A stretch of 64,000 bases of DNA, taken from contig NC_015740.1 in NCBI RefSeq assembly GCF_000219605.1, positions 1,860,001 to 1,924,000 of the forward strand. The letters are read 5' to 3'. Below are positions 1 to 12,157 of this stretch, in pieces (position 1 is the stretch's first letter; every line of letters starts with the position of its first letter). Origin of the DNA: Stutzerimonas stutzeri. Lineage in GTDB: Bacteria > Pseudomonadota > Gammaproteobacteria > Pseudomonadales > Pseudomonadaceae. The notes under the pieces are model-generated. The model saw nothing but the letters and a program-made list of their open reading frames with translations. It did no database searches and was not told where the DNA came from. The position numbers were made by a program, and so were the translations under genes.

Positions 1-425
1 TGCCGGTCATTCGTGACTTGGTCGTCGATATGAGCATCTTCTACAAGCAGTACGAGAAAGTGCGCCCGTATCTGATGAACGATACGCCGCCGCCGGCTAT
101 CGAACGACTGCAAAGTCCGGAAGATCGCGAGAAGCTGGACGGTCTGTACGAGTGCATTCTGTGCGCTTGTTGCTCGACCAGCTGCCCGTCGTTCTGGTGG
201 AACCCTGACAAGTTCCTCGGTCCCGCTGCGTCGCTGCAGGCCTACCGTTTCCTGGCCGACAGTCGCGACACCGAAACCGAGAATCGTCTGGCCGGTCTGG
301 ACGATCCGTTCAGTGTGTTCCGCTGCCGCGGTATCATGAACTGCGTCGACGTTTGTCCGAAGGGATTGAACCCTACCAAGGCAATCGGTCACATACGCAA
401 CATGCTGCTGCAGAGCGGTACCTGA
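1..425 (+). CDS. sdhB: Succinate dehydrogenase iron-sulfur subunit, C-terminal part (5' end outside window)
   Basis: Open from the window edge; about 141 C-terminal residues are visible. SdhB carries electrons from the SdhA flavin to the membrane quinone subunits in succinate oxidation (TCA cycle and respiratory complex II). Visible are the cysteine clusters [11 protein letters not shown] and [17 protein letters not shown], which bind the [4Fe-4S] and [3Fe-4S] centres in this family, and the tail that follows them. The gene is followed by a hairpin and then sucA, the usual sdhCDAB-sucAB order of Pseudomonas. The first Met codon in view is not the true start because conserved residues ([10 protein letters not shown]) are encoded upstream of it. 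Confidence 0.96.
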   Translation, partial: PVIRDLVVDMSIFYKQYEKVRPYLMNDTPPPAIERLQSPEDREKLDGLYECILCACCSTSCPSFWWNPDKFLGPAASLQAYRFLADSRDTETENRLAGLDDPFSVFRCRGIMNCVDVCPKGLNPTKAIGHIRNMLLQSGT

Positions 426-493
426 TGACACCCCGGTCGGGAAAGGTTATGCGCTAGCCTGGAACGGCCGGATTGCTTTACCCGTGACACCTG

Positions 494-528
494 CGGCGCC
501 GAAGTCGAAGCTCGGCGCCGTAGTTTTA
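494..528 (+). terminator. Hairpin after sdhB, probable terminator or attenuator
   Basis: A perfect 9-bp stem (CGGCGCCGA at 494-502 with TCGGCGCCG at 512-520) is followed by TAGTTTTAG. It lies in the 292-bp gap between sdhB and sucA. The T-run is broken, so termination may be partial, leaving sdh-suc readthrough possible. Confidence 0.6.
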
Positions 529-717
529 GTAGGAATCCCAGCTCACAAAGCCGGGATTTCACTCTGAAAATTTGATGACCAGCAGGAGCATCCGGGTTGT
601 GCCCGGGAACTATCTGCGCGGTCCGTAGTGGCTTTACCTGAGTCGCTGCTTCAGAACTTGGGAAGTCATGCTGCGGTTTCCACGCTGGTGGTGTCTCCTT
701 ATCGAAGGTGACCAGAC

Positions 718-3549
718 ATGCAAGAAAGCGTAATGCAGCGCATGTGGGACAGTGCCCACCTATCCGGTGGTAACGCTGCCTATGTGGAAGAGCTTTATGA
801 GCTCTACCTGCACGATCCCAACGCTGTGCCCGAAGAGTGGCGCACTTACTTCCAGAAGTTGCCCTCCGGTGGCAGCGCTTCAGCCGATGTATCGCATTCG
901 ACGATCCGCGACCACTTCGTCCTGCTGGCCAAGAACCAGCGCCGTGCTCAGCCTGTATCCGCAGGCGCTGTCAGCAGCGAGCATGAGAAGAAGCAGATTG
1001 AAGTCCTGCGCCTGATCCAGGCCTACCGAGTGCGCGGCCATCAGGCAGCACAGCTCGATCCGCTTGGCCTGCAGCAGCGCACCGCACCCGCCGATCTGGC
1101 GATCAACAATTACGGTCTGACCGACGCTGATCTCGACACCGTGTTCCGCACCGGTGACCTGGCCATGGTCAACGGCCAGGCCACTCTGCGCGAAATCGTC
1201 AACGCTCTGCAAGAAACCTATTGCCGCACCATCGGCGCGGAATACATGCACATCGTTGATTCCGAGCAGCGCAGCTGGTTCGTCCAGCGCTTGGAAAGCG
1301 TGCGTGGCCGTCCGGAGTTTTCGCCGGAAATCAAGAGTCATCTGCTCGAGCGTCTTACCGCTGCCGAAGGTCTGGAGAAGTACCTGGGTACCAAGTATCC
1401 GGGCACCAAGCGTTTCGGCCTGGAAGGTGGCGAGAGCCTGATTCCGCTGCTCGACGAGATCATCCAGCGCTCCGGCTCCTACGGCACCAAGGAAATCGTC
1501 ATCGGCATGGCCCACCGCGGCCGTCTGAACGTGCTGGTCAACACCTTCGGCAAGAACCCGCGCGACCTGTTCGACGAGTTCGAAGGCAAGAAGGTCGAAG
1601 GCCTGAGCTCCGGTGACGTCAAGTATCACCAGGGTTTCTCTTCCAACGTGATGACCCCGGGCGGCGAGATCCACTTGGCTATGGCGTTCAACCCGTCGCA
1701 CCTGGAGATCGTTTCTCCGGTGGTCGAGGGTTCCGTACGCGCCCGCCAGGATCGTCGCAACGACCCGGTTGGCGACAAGGTCCTGCCGGTCACCATCCAC
1801 GGTGACGCAGCCTTCGCCGGTCAGGGTGTCGTGATGGAAACCTTCCAGATGTCGCAGACCCGTGCCTACCGCACTGGCGGCACCATCCGCATCGTGGTCA
1901 ACAACCAGGTCGGCTTCACCACCAACAAGCAGGAAGATGCTCGCTCCACCGAGTATGCGACCGACGTGGCGAAGATGATCCAGGCGCCGATCTTCCACGT
2001 GAACGCTGACGATCCCGAGGCGGTGCTGTTTGTCACCCAGCTTGCCGTCGACTATCGGATGCAGTTCAAGCGCGACATCGTCATCGACCTGATCTGCTAC
2101 CGCCGTCGCGGCCACAACGAAGCGGACGAGCCAAGCGGTACCCAGCCGCTGATGTATCAGAAGATCGCCAAGCAGCGCACCACCCGTGAGCTGTACGCCG
2201 ACTCGCTGATTCAGTCCAAGGTACTGGACGACGAGCGTGTTCAGGCGAAGATCGACGAGTATCGGACTGCGCTGGACAACGGTCTGCACGTGGTCAAGAG
2301 CCTGGTCAAGGAGCCGAACAAGGAGCTGTTCGTCGACTGGCGCCCCTATCTGGGTCATGCCTGGACCGCACGTCACGACACCAGCTTCGATCTGAAGACC
2401 CTGCAGGACCTGTCCAACAAGCTGCTGCAGACGCCGGAAGGCTTCGTAGTGCAGCGCCAGGTTTCGAAGATCCTCGAGGACCGCCAGAAGATGGGCGCAG
2501 GCGCGCTTGCCATCAACTGGGGCTATGCCGAGACCATGGCCTACGCAACGCTGCTGTTCGAAGGCCACCCGGTACGTATTTCCGGCCAGGACGTGGGTCG
2601 CGGTACCTTCTCGCATCGCCACGCAGCGCTGCACAACCAGAAGGATGGCAGCACCTACATCCCGCTGCAGCACCTGTACGAAGGCCAGCCGCGTTTCGAT
2701 CTGTACGACTCCTTCCTTTCCGAGGAAGCGGTTCTTGCGTTCGAATACGGTTACGCCACTACTACGCCGAACGCGCTGGTGGTGTGGGAAGCGCAGTTCG
2801 GCGACTTCGCCAACGGCGCCCAGGTGGTCATCGACCAGTTCATCACCAGCGGTGAGCACAAGTGGGGCCGTCTGTGCGGTCTGACCATGCTGCTGCCGCA
2901 TGGCTATGAAGGGCAGGGGCCTGAGCACTCGTCCGCGCGTCTGGAGCGTTACCTGCAGCTGTGCGCCGAGCACAACATCCAGGTCTGCGTACCGACCACG
3001 CCGGCACAGGTCTACCACATGCTGCGTCGTCAGGCGATTCGCCCGCTGCGCAAGCCGCTGGTAGCACTGACGCCCAAGTCGCTGTTGCGCCACAAGCTGG
3101 CCACCTCGACCCTGGAAGAGCTGACTCAGGGCTCCTTCCAGACGGTGATTCCGGAGATCGATCCGATCGATCCGGCCAAGGTCGAGCGCGTCATCATGTG
3201 CAGCGGCAAGGTCTACTATGACCTGCTGGACAAGCGCCGTGCCGAAGGCCGTGACGATATCGCCATCGTCCGTATCGAGCAGCTTTATCCGTTCCCAGAG
3301 GAAGACCTCGCCGAGGCGCTCGCGCCGTATCAGAACGTCAAGCACATCATCTGGTGTCAGGAAGAGCCGATGAACCAGGGCGCCTGGTACTGCAGCCAGC
3401 ACCACATGCGCCGTGTTGCGACCGCACACAAGAAGGAACTGTTCCTTCAGTATGCGGGTCGTGATGCATCGGCGGCACCGGCGGTCGGTTACGCCTCGAT
3501 GCATGCCGAGCAGCAGGAAAAACTGCTGCAGGACGCGTTCACCGTTTAA
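718..3549 (+). CDS. sucA: 2-oxoglutarate dehydrogenase E1 component
   Basis: Thiamine-diphosphate-dependent E1 subunit that decarboxylates 2-oxoglutarate and passes the succinyl group to the lipoyl arm of SucB. The product is 943 residues, the usual length. The N-terminal segment MWDSAHLSGGNAAYVEELYE is the E2-interacting region typical of OdhA/SucA. The substrate/cofactor motif HRGR is at residues 266-269 and the ThDP/Mg loop GDAAFAGQG begins at residue 362. The ATG at 718 follows AAGGTGACCAGAC, a plausible ribosome site. First gene of the sucA-sucB-lpd-sucC-sucD series; a perfect palindrome lies between it and sucB. Confidence 0.98.
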   Translation: MQESVMQRMWDSAHLSGGNAAYVEELYELYLHDPNAVPEEWRTYFQKLPSGGSASADVSHSTIRDHFVLLAKNQRRAQPVSAGAVSSEHEKKQIEVLRLIQAYRVRGHQAAQLDPLGLQQRTAPADLAINNYGLTDADLDTVFRTGDLAMVNGQATLREIVNALQETYCRTIGAEYMHIVDSEQRSWFVQRLESVRGRPEFSPEIKSHLLERLTAAEGLEKYLGTKYPGTKRFGLEGGESLIPLLDEIIQRSGSYGTKEIVIGMAHRGRLNVLVNTFGKNPRDLFDEFEGKKVEGLSSGDVKYHQGFSSNVMTPGGEIHLAMAFNPSHLEIVSPVVEGSVRARQDRRNDPVGDKVLPVTIHGDAAFAGQGVVMETFQMSQTRAYRTGGTIRIVVNNQVGFTTNKQEDARSTEYATDVAKMIQAPIFHVNADDPEAVLFVTQLAVDYRMQFKRDIVIDLICYRRRGHNEADEPSGTQPLMYQKIAKQRTTRELYADSLIQSKVLDDERVQAKIDEYRTALDNGLHVVKSLVKEPNKELFVDWRPYLGHAWTARHDTSFDLKTLQDLSNKLLQTPEGFVVQRQVSKILEDRQKMGAGALAINWGYAETMAYATLLFEGHPVRISGQDVGRGTFSHRHAALHNQKDGSTYIPLQHLYEGQPRFDLYDSFLSEEAVLAFEYGYATTTPNALVVWEAQFGDFANGAQVVIDQFITSGEHKWGRLCGLTMLLPHGYEGQGPEHSSARLERYLQLCAEHNIQVCVPTTPAQVYHMLRRQAIRPLRKPLVALTPKSLLRHKLATSTLEELTQGSFQTVIPEIDPIDPAKVERVIMCSGKVYYDLLDKRRAEGRDDIAIVRIEQLYPFPEEDLAEALAPYQNVKHIIWCQEEPMNQGAWYCSQHHMRRVATAHKKELFLQYAGRDASAAPAVGYASMHAEQQEKLLQDAFTV

Positions 3550-3562
3550 TCCATTCGTGCGA

Positions 3563-3586
3563 GAGGCCGCGAACGTTCGCGGCCTC
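3563..3586. other. Perfect 24-bp palindrome between sucA and sucB
   Basis: GAGGCCGCGAAC is followed at once by its exact reverse complement, in the 71-bp gap between sucA and sucB. There is no T-run after it, so it is not a standard terminator. An mRNA hairpin that sets sucA:sucB ratios or protects a processed end is possible; that role is inference. Confidence 0.7.
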
Positions 3587-3620
3587 GATGTAGAAACCGA
3601 ATCAATAGGACCCCTGAATA

Positions 3621-4853
3621 ATGGCTATCGAGATCAAAGCCCCTACATTCCCGGAATCGGTCGCCGACGGCACCGTTGCCACCTGGCACAAGCAGCCGGG
3701 CGACGCGGTTAAGCGTGATGAACTGATCGTCGACATCGAAACTGACAAGGTGGTCATGGAAGTACTGGCCGAAGCAGACGGCGTGCTGACCGAGATCGTC
3801 AAGAACGAAGGCGACACCGTGCTGAGCGGCGAGCTGCTCGGCAAGCTGGAAGCAGGCGCTGCTGCCGCCGCTGCACCCGCTCAAGCTGCCGCCCCGGCCC
3901 CGGCCCCGGCCGCTGCTGCTCCGGCAGCCGCTGCCAGCGCGGGTGGCGAAGAGCCGATCCTGGCCCCGGCGGCCCGCAAGCTGGCCGAAGAGAACGGTAT
4001 TGATCCGAACAGCATCCGCGGTACCGGCAAGGACGGTCGCGTGACCAAGGAAGACGTCGTCGCCGCCGTCGAAGCCAAGAAGTCCGCTCCGGCTGCCGCT
4101 GCCAAGCCGGCCGCTCCTGCCGCTGCGGCTCCGATCTTCGCCGAGGGTGATCGCGTCGAGAAGCGCGTGCCGATGACCCGCCTGCGTGCCAAGGTCGCCG
4201 AGCGTCTGGTCGAAGCCCAGTCCTCCATGGCTATGCTGACTACGTTCAACGAAGTCAACATGAAGCCGATCATGGAACTGCGCGCCAAGTACAAGGACCT
4301 CTTCGAGAAGACCCATAACGGCGTGCGCCTGGGCTTCATGTCCTTCTTCGTCAAGGCTGCGGTGGAAGCGCTCAAGCGCCAGCCGGGCGTCAATGCCTCC
4401 ATCGACGGCAACGACATCGTCTACCACGGTTATCAGGACATCGGCGTCGCCGTTTCCAGCGACCGCGGTCTGGTGGTGCCGGTCCTGCGTAACGCCGAGC
4501 ACATGAGCCTGGCGGAGATCGAAGGCGGCATCAACGAGTTCGGCAAGAAGGCCAAGGCCGGCAAGCTGACCATCGAGGAAATGACTGGCGGTACCTTCAC
4601 CATCTCCAACGGTGGTGTGTTCGGTTCCCTGCTGTCGACCCCGATCGTCAACCCGCCGCAGACTGCCATCCTCGGCATGCACAAGATTCAGGAACGTCCG
4701 ATGGCCGTCAACGGTCAGGTGGTCATCCTGCCGATGATGTACCTGGCGCTGTCCTATGACCATCGCTTGATCGACGGCAAGGAAGCTGTGACCTTCCTGG
4801 TTACCATGAAGGACCTGCTGGAAGACCCGGCCCGTCTGCTGCTGGATATCTGA
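3621..4853 (+). CDS. sucB: Dihydrolipoyllysine-residue succinyltransferase (2-oxoglutarate dehydrogenase E2)
   Basis: E2 core of the 2-oxoglutarate dehydrogenase complex; moves the succinyl group from E1 to CoA. 410 residues in the family order: an N-terminal lipoyl domain with the lipoylated lysine at K43 in ETDKVV, an Ala/Pro-rich flexible linker (about 85-110), a peripheral subunit-binding domain ([10 protein letters not shown]...GRVTKEDV, about 115-150), a second Ala/Pro linker, and the acyltransferase domain with the catalytic HRLIDG motif (H381, D385) near the C-terminus. Start ATG 3621 is in the only frame that preserves the lipoyl domain ([14 protein letters not shown]). Followed by lpd 95 bp downstream. 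Confidence 0.98.
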   Translation: MAIEIKAPTFPESVADGTVATWHKQPGDAVKRDELIVDIETDKVVMEVLAEADGVLTEIVKNEGDTVLSGELLGKLEAGAAAAAAPAQAAAPAPAPAAAAPAAAASAGGEEPILAPAARKLAEENGIDPNSIRGTGKDGRVTKEDVVAAVEAKKSAPAAAAKPAAPAAAAPIFAEGDRVEKRVPMTRLRAKVAERLVEAQSSMAMLTTFNEVNMKPIMELRAKYKDLFEKTHNGVRLGFMSFFVKAAVEALKRQPGVNASIDGNDIVYHGYQDIGVAVSSDRGLVVPVLRNAEHMSLAEIEGGINEFGKKAKAGKLTIEEMTGGTFTISNGGVFGSLLSTPIVNPPQTAILGMHKIQERPMAVNGQVVILPMMYLALSYDHRLIDGKEAVTFLVTMKDLLEDPARLLLDI

Positions 4854-4936
4854 TAGAAACGCCCCGGGCTGCAGTTGGCAGGTCAGGTGAAAGCCGGTCT
4901 TGCTGCCTGCAGCCTTTGGCTTTTAGCTGCTTTTGA

Positions 4937-6385
<1,449 letters not shown>

Positions 6386-6405
6386 TCGGTTTAGCGCTGT
6401 ACCCG

Positions 6406-6440
6406 GGGCCCGACGTATCCAGCGATACGCCGGGCCCTTT
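6406..6440 (+). terminator. Terminator-like hairpin between lpd and sucC
   Basis: A 14-bp stem with one mismatch (6406-6419 with 6424-6437), GC-rich at its base, followed by TTT. It lies 20 bp after the lpd stop. The short T-run suggests partial termination, which would allow sucCD to be expressed both from upstream and on its own. Confidence 0.6.
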
Positions 6441-6578
6441 GCAAACTGCAGGTTCGAAAGAATTGCAGGTCGCTGAGAGGTATCGTGAATTCGCAGATAG
6501 TTTTCAGCGACTTGTGAGGGAGGCACGGCGGTTCGTCGTGCCGTAAATGCGCCAATACCAAAACAGACGGTAGAAAGC

Positions 6579-7744
<1,166 letters not shown>

Positions 7745-7745
<1 letters not shown>

Positions 7746-8629
7746 TGAGCGTACTGATCAACAAGGACACCAAGGTCATCTGTCAGGGCTTCACCGGCTC
7801 GCAGGGCACCTTCCATTCCGAGCAGGCAATTGCCTACGGTACCAAGATGGTCGGTGGTGTAACGCCCGGCAAGGGTGGCACGATGCACCTCGGGCTGCCG
7901 GTGTTCAACACCGTGCGCGAAGCGGTCGAGGCGACGGGAGCCGATGCGTCGGTCATCTACGTACCGGCACCGTTTTGCAAGGACTCCATCCTCGAAGCGG
8001 CCTTTGGGGGCATCAAGCTGATCGTCTGCATCACCGAGGGCATTCCAACGCTGGACATGCTGGAAGTGAAGATCAAGTGCGACGAGCTCGGTGTGCGCCT
8101 GATCGGGCCGAACTGCCCCGGCGTGATCACGCCCGGTGAGTGCAAGATCGGCATCCAGCCGGGGCACATCCATATGCCCGGCAAGGTCGGTATCGTCTCG
8201 CGCTCCGGCACGCTGACCTACGAAGCCGTGAAGCAGACCACCGACGCCGGTTTCGGCCAGTCGACCTGCGTCGGCATTGGCGGCGATCCGATTCCGGGCT
8301 CGACCTTCATCGATATCCTCAAGTTGTTCCAGGACGATCCGCAGACTGAGGCTATCGTGATGATCGGCGAGATCGGCGGTTCGGCCGAGGAAGAAGCGGC
8401 GGCCTTCATCAAGGCCAACGTGACCAAGCCGGTAGTTTCCTATATCGCGGGCGTTACGGCTCCGGCCGGCAAGCGTATGGGCCATGCCGGTGCGATCATC
8501 TCCGGCGGCAAGGGCACGGCGGAGGAGAAGTTCGCCGCGCTGCAGGACGCAGGCGTGAAGACCGTGCGCTCGCTTGCCGATATCGGCAAGGCGCTGGCGG
8601 AAGTCACAGGCTGGCAAATGAAGGCCTGA
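7745..8629 (+). CDS. sucD: Succinyl-CoA synthetase alpha subunit
   Basis: Alpha subunit carrying the phosphohistidine and the CoA-binding Rossmann domain. 294 residues. The N-terminal CoA site is seen in [19 protein letters not shown]; the phosphorylated histidine is H247 in [11 protein letters not shown]. The start ATG at 7745 shares an A with the sucC TAA, and the stop is followed four bases later by a textbook terminator, closing the TCA operon. Confidence 0.98.
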
Positions 8630-8632
8630 TGA

Positions 8633-8663
8633 AAAAAGGCCCGGCGAAAGCCGGGCCTTTTTC
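8633..8663 (+). terminator. Rho-independent terminator of the suc operon
   Basis: A perfect 13-bp stem (8633-8645 with 8650-8662) closed by a GAAA tetraloop, with five A on the left arm and five T on the right. Placed directly after sucD. Confidence 0.93.
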
Positions 8664-8997
8664 GTTGGGCTTACCCAGGCCGCTTGCGCGGCGCACCTTG
8701 GGCGCTCTCATGGGTCGGCTGCGACCTTTTGGCCGCCGGCTTCCGCAGCGAATACCGACGTTCTGATCGGCATTCGCGCTGCATCGTGGCATCATTGCCA
8801 CTCATTCATACGTGTTTCGCTCCACAAGAGCGATGGCGTGCATCGAAGGTTCGGCCCAACCGGCTGAGTGACGTTTCCCCTTATCCCTGAAGGAAACCCG
8901 TATCCCATCATCAGGCCTGTCTGATCGCTGAACCGCCGCTTTGGCTGCGCGGGCGTCGCGTCATTTGTGCCGTTATCTCCCTGGTAGTTTTCCCTGC
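8664..8997. other. Intergenic region before brnQ, no gene seen
   Basis: About 334 bp. A 68-codon reading frame at 8684-8890 has no ribosome site and no recognisable protein character. I see no convincing promoter, repeat or RNA signature here. Confidence 0.5.
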
Positions 8998-10317
8998 ATG
9001 AATCGTTTGAAAGGTTTTGACCTGCTTGCCCTCGGCTTCATGACGTTTGCGCTGTTTCTCGGTGCGGGCAATATCATCTTCCCGCCCAGCGCCGGCATGG
9101 CGGCGGGCGAGTTCATCTGGCGCGCGGCGCTGGGCTTCCTCCTCACGGGCGTCGGGTTACCGCTGCTGACCGTGGTTGCGCTGGCGCGCGTTGGCGGCGG
9201 GATGGATCGACTCACCGCACCTCTGGGCAAATTCGCCGGTACGGTGCTGGCTGTCGCGGTGTACCTGGCGATCGGTCCGCTGTTCGCCACACCGCGCACC
9301 GCAGTCGTTTCGTTCGAGATGGGTATCGCGCCGTTCAGTGGCAACTCGGGCATGCCGCTGTTCATCTACACGCTGGTGTTCTTCGCGGCCATGCTGTTTC
9401 TGGTGCTGAATCCGGGGCAGTTGGTCAACCGCATCGGCAAGTTCATCACGCCGGTGCTGTTGGCGGCCTTGCTGGTGCTCGGTGGCGCTGCGATCTTCGC
9501 TCCGGCGGGCGAGGTGGGAGCGGTCAACGAAAGCTATCGTGGCGCGCCGTTGATCAAGGGCTTCCTCGAGGGATACCTGACCATGGATACGCTGGGTGCT
9601 CTGGTGTTCGGTATCGTGATCGCCACGGCCATTCGTGATCGCGGTGTAACCGAGCCGGCGCTGGTGACCCGTTACTCGATGATTGCCGGCGTGATCGCCG
9701 CCATCGGCCTGTCGCTGGTCTACCTGGCCCTGTTCTATCTCGGTGCCACCAGTCAGGGCATCGCCGGCGGAGCGGAGAACGGCGTGCAGATCCTGACCAC
9801 CTATGTGCAGCACACCTTCGGGACGCCGGGCAGCCTGCTGCTGGCTGTGGTCATCACCCTTGCGTGCCTGACCACCGCCGTGGGGCTGACCACCGCCTGT
9901 GGCGAGTTCTTCAGCGCGCTGCTGCCGGTCTCCTATCGCAGTGTGGTGATCGTGTTCGCGCTGTTCAGCCTGCTGGTGGCGAACCAGGGGCTGACGCAAC
10001 TGATCAGCGTGTCGGTGCCGGTGCTGGTCGGTCTGTACCCGCTGGCCATCGTGCTGGTAGCGCTGAGCCTGCTGGATCGCTTCTGGCTGTCGTCGTCGCG
10101 TGTCTTCGTGCCCGTGATGGCGGTGACGCTGGTTTTCGGCGTTGTCGATGGCCTCGCCGCGGCCGGTCTCGGCAGCTGGGTGCCGGCGCTGTTCACGCAG
10201 CTGCCGCTGGCGGATCAGAGCATGGGCTGGTTGGTTCCGGTACTGGTGCTGTTGGTACTGGCGGTCGTCACCGATCGTCTGCTCGGCCGTGCCGAGCGGG
10301 TGCAGCACCGCGCGTAA
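8998..10317 (+). CDS. brnQ: Branched-chain amino acid:cation symporter BrnQ/BraB family
   Basis: Inner-membrane carrier for leucine, isoleucine and valine driven by Na+ or H+. 439 residues from ATG 8998 (MNRLKGFDLLALGFMTFALF); a longer reading frame to 8941 lacks family character. The N-terminal motif FLGAGNIIFPPSAG is diagnostic of LIV-II carriers, followed by RVGGGMDRLTAPLGKFAGT and about 12 hydrophobic segments. Pseudomonas has a braB-type gene at this position after sucD. Possible link with the branched-chain catabolic genes at 42-56 kb, though they are far apart. Confidence 0.93.
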   Translation: MNRLKGFDLLALGFMTFALFLGAGNIIFPPSAGMAAGEFIWRAALGFLLTGVGLPLLTVVALARVGGGMDRLTAPLGKFAGTVLAVAVYLAIGPLFATPRTAVVSFEMGIAPFSGNSGMPLFIYTLVFFAAMLFLVLNPGQLVNRIGKFITPVLLAALLVLGGAAIFAPAGEVGAVNESYRGAPLIKGFLEGYLTMDTLGALVFGIVIATAIRDRGVTEPALVTRYSMIAGVIAAIGLSLVYLALFYLGATSQGIAGGAENGVQILTTYVQHTFGTPGSLLLAVVITLACLTTAVGLTTACGEFFSALLPVSYRSVVIVFALFSLLVANQGLTQLISVSVPVLVGLYPLAIVLVALSLLDRFWLSSSRVFVPVMAVTLVFGVVDGLAAAGLGSWVPALFTQLPLADQSMGWLVPVLVLLVLAVVTDRLLGRAERVQHRA

Positions 10318-10328
10318 GCTCAAGCAAG

Positions 10329-10355
10329 GCGCCGCATCGCTCGACGATGCGGCGC
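10329..10355 (+). other. Hairpin after brnQ without a T-run
   Basis: A perfect 11-bp stem (10329-10339 with 10345-10355) with a five-base loop, just after the brnQ stop. It is followed by TGACCTCGG, so intrinsic termination is doubtful; it may still stabilise the brnQ 3' end. Confidence 0.5.
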
Positions 10356-10375
10356 TGACCTCGGAAGCGGCTGGC

Positions 10376-10381
10376 TATAAT
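10376..10381 (+). promoter_or_regulatory. Sigma-70 -10 box upstream of the DUF599 gene
   Basis: A perfect TATAAT 25 bp before the ATG at 10407. No strong -35 hexamer is visible at the right distance. Confidence 0.5.
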
Positions 10382-10406
10382 CTGACGACCTTTCCGAGGA
10401 CCCGCC

Positions 10407-11132
10407 ATGACGTTATCCGATACACACGTGCCGCATCTGATCGCCGTCCTGTGGTTCATCCTCTGCTGGGTCGGCTATACACGCTATGCGGATTGGCGGG
10501 GGCGCGATACCGCCTGCCTGGCGAGCGTGATGCATCTTTATCGGCAAGACTGGATGCAGCGCCTGCTGTTGCGGGAGAACCGCATCGCCGATGCCAATGT
10601 CATTGGTAACCTGGAACGCAACGCCTCGTTTTTCGCCTCCAGCACGCTGATCATCCTCGCGGGCATCCTGACTGCGCTGGGCGCGTCCGACCGCGCGGTT
10701 TCGCTGCTGGCCGATCTGCCGTTCGCGCAACCTGTCAGCCGCGGGCTTTCGGAGATCAAGCTGCTGTGCCTCGCGGTGGTTTTCGTCTATGCGTTCTTCA
10801 CCTTCAGCTGGTGCATGCGCCAGTACAACTTCGCCGCCGTGCTGGTGGCCTCCGCTCCGATGGTGGGGGAGCGCAACGTCAGCGATCAGGAGCGCAGAGC
10901 TTTCGCCGATCGGGCTGCACGGGTCATCTCCATGGCGGCCAACCAGTTCAACTTCGGCTTGCGCGCCTACTATTTCGGCATGGCGACGCTGGCCTGGTTT
11001 ATCCATCCGTGGTTCTTCATGCTTGTCACCGCTGGCGTGGTGCTCATCCTCTATCGCCGGGAGTTCCATTCCGACGTGCTCGAGGTGATGGTATTCACGC
11101 CAACTTCGCCGACCGAATCGCCCAAGGAATAG
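10407..11132 (+). CDS. DUF599 family inner-membrane protein
   Basis: 241 residues with an N-terminal membrane segment (about 10-28), a cytoplasmic stretch containing WMQRLLLRENRIADANVIGNLERNASFFASS, then three further hydrophobic segments (about 70-90, 115-140, 190-215). The N-L-ERNASFFASST motif is characteristic of DUF599 proteins; their function is not known to me. Its own -10 box lies 25 bp upstream. The next gene begins 57 bp downstream on the same strand, so co-transcription is possible. Confidence 0.8.
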   Translation: MTLSDTHVPHLIAVLWFILCWVGYTRYADWRGRDTACLASVMHLYRQDWMQRLLLRENRIADANVIGNLERNASFFASSTLIILAGILTALGASDRAVSLLADLPFAQPVSRGLSEIKLLCLAVVFVYAFFTFSWCMRQYNFAAVLVASAPMVGERNVSDQERRAFADRAARVISMAANQFNFGLRAYYFGMATLAWFIHPWFFMLVTAGVVLILYRREFHSDVLEVMVFTPTSPTESPKE

Positions 11133-11189
11133 GGCGCGCTGCTGGCGAGACGGTATCATGCGCGGCCCGACCCACATCCGAGAGTTCGA

Positions 11190-11651
11190 ATGAGCGATAG
11201 CCAGATACTCGAGCGCACGCAGCGCTTTCTGTCTTTTCTGCGGCACTGTCAGGTGCTCGGGCTGAGCGTTGAGCATGCCGATCGCCGGGGGCTGACCTTG
11301 CGCCTGCCGTACAGCGAAAAGATAGTCGGCAACCCCGAGACCGGCGGCGTCCACGGCGGCGCCATCACCACCCTGATGGACACCACCTGCGGAATCTCCA
11401 CGGCCTGTGCATTGCCAGAGCTGGAGGTGTGTCCGACGCTCGATCTGCGCATCGACTACATGCATCCCGCCGAGCCCGGTCACGACATCTTCGGCTTTGC
11501 CGAGTGCTACCGCGTCACACCAACGGTGATCTTCACCCGTGGCGTGGCCTATCAGCGAGATATCAACGAGCCGATCGCACATGCCGTGGGCACCTTCATG
11601 CGCATGGGCAAGGCGGCTCAGGGCCCGTTCGGCAAAGGCGGTGCAGCATGA
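11190..11651 (+). CDS. PaaI-type hotdog thioesterase (first of a pair)
   Basis: 153 residues. Single hotdog domain with the PaaI/YdiI-type signature NPETGGVHGGAITTLMDTTCG, in which HGG and the following acidic residue line the active site in acyl-CoA thioesterases. Likely hydrolyses an acyl- or aryl-CoA thioester; the substrate cannot be read from the sequence. The stop overlaps the start of the next hotdog gene by four bases (ATGA), so the two proteins are probably made together and may form a mixed assembly. Confidence 0.8.
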   Translation: MSDSQILERTQRFLSFLRHCQVLGLSVEHADRRGLTLRLPYSEKIVGNPETGGVHGGAITTLMDTTCGISTACALPELEVCPTLDLRIDYMHPAEPGHDIFGFAECYRVTPTVIFTRGVAYQRDINEPIAHAVGTFMRMGKAAQGPFGKGGAA

Positions 11652-12091
11652 GCGAGCTCAATCTCAACGCGCTGGTGCAGAGCGCTCATGCCAACAACGA
11701 TTACGATTCGCTGATCAAGCTGGTTCCCTATGCCCGGCTGATCGGGATCGAATGCCTGCGGCTTGGCGACGAGATGGTGTTCCGTCTGCCGCAGAACGAA
11801 GACAACATCGGCAACCCGCTGCCGGCCATCCATGGCGGCGTCATCGCGGGCTTTATGGAGCATGCGGCAATGCTGCATCTGCTGATGTTCATGGGGGCAC
11901 CACATTTGCCCAAAATCATCGACTTCTCGATAGATTATCTGCGTGCCGGTCACTATCGTGACACCTTCGCTGCCTGCCAGGTCTGGCGCCAGGGCCGCAG
12001 GGTCGCCAATGTCGCGATCACCGCCTGGCAGACCCATCAGGCCGAACCCATCGCCACCGCCCGCTGCCACTTCAAGATCGACGAGCCCTGA
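11648..12091 (+). CDS. PaaI-type hotdog thioesterase (second of a pair)
   Basis: 147 residues from ATG 11648, overlapping the previous stop as ATGA; a longer frame from 11429 runs through the upstream gene in another frame and is not used. Hotdog signature NPLPAIHGGVIAGFMEHAAML followed by IDFSIDYLRAGHYRDTFAACQVWRQGRRVANVAI. Compared with the first copy, the catalytic-region acidic residue is a glutamate in FMEHAA instead of the aspartate in LMDTT. The pair is divergent in sequence, so the duplication is old. A thioesterase function is inferred from the fold. Confidence 0.78.
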   Translation: MSELNLNALVQSAHANNDYDSLIKLVPYARLIGIECLRLGDEMVFRLPQNEDNIGNPLPAIHGGVIAGFMEHAAMLHLLMFMGAPHLPKIIDFSIDYLRAGHYRDTFAACQVWRQGRRVANVAITAWQTHQAEPIATARCHFKIDEP

Positions 12092-12157
12092 CGCATCGAC
12101 GGGTAGCGGCGCTGCGGTGTGCGCTGTTACCCCCTGCGATTGCGTGAAGGAACTCGA

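Noticed and set aside
880..3504. 874-residue minus-strand reading frame opposite sucA
   Set aside because: A shadow of sucA in GC-rich DNA with third-position bias; no ribosome site and no protein-family character.
8684..8890. 68-residue ORF downstream of sucD
   Set aside because: No ribosome site, no conserved features, Arg/Ser-rich shadow composition.
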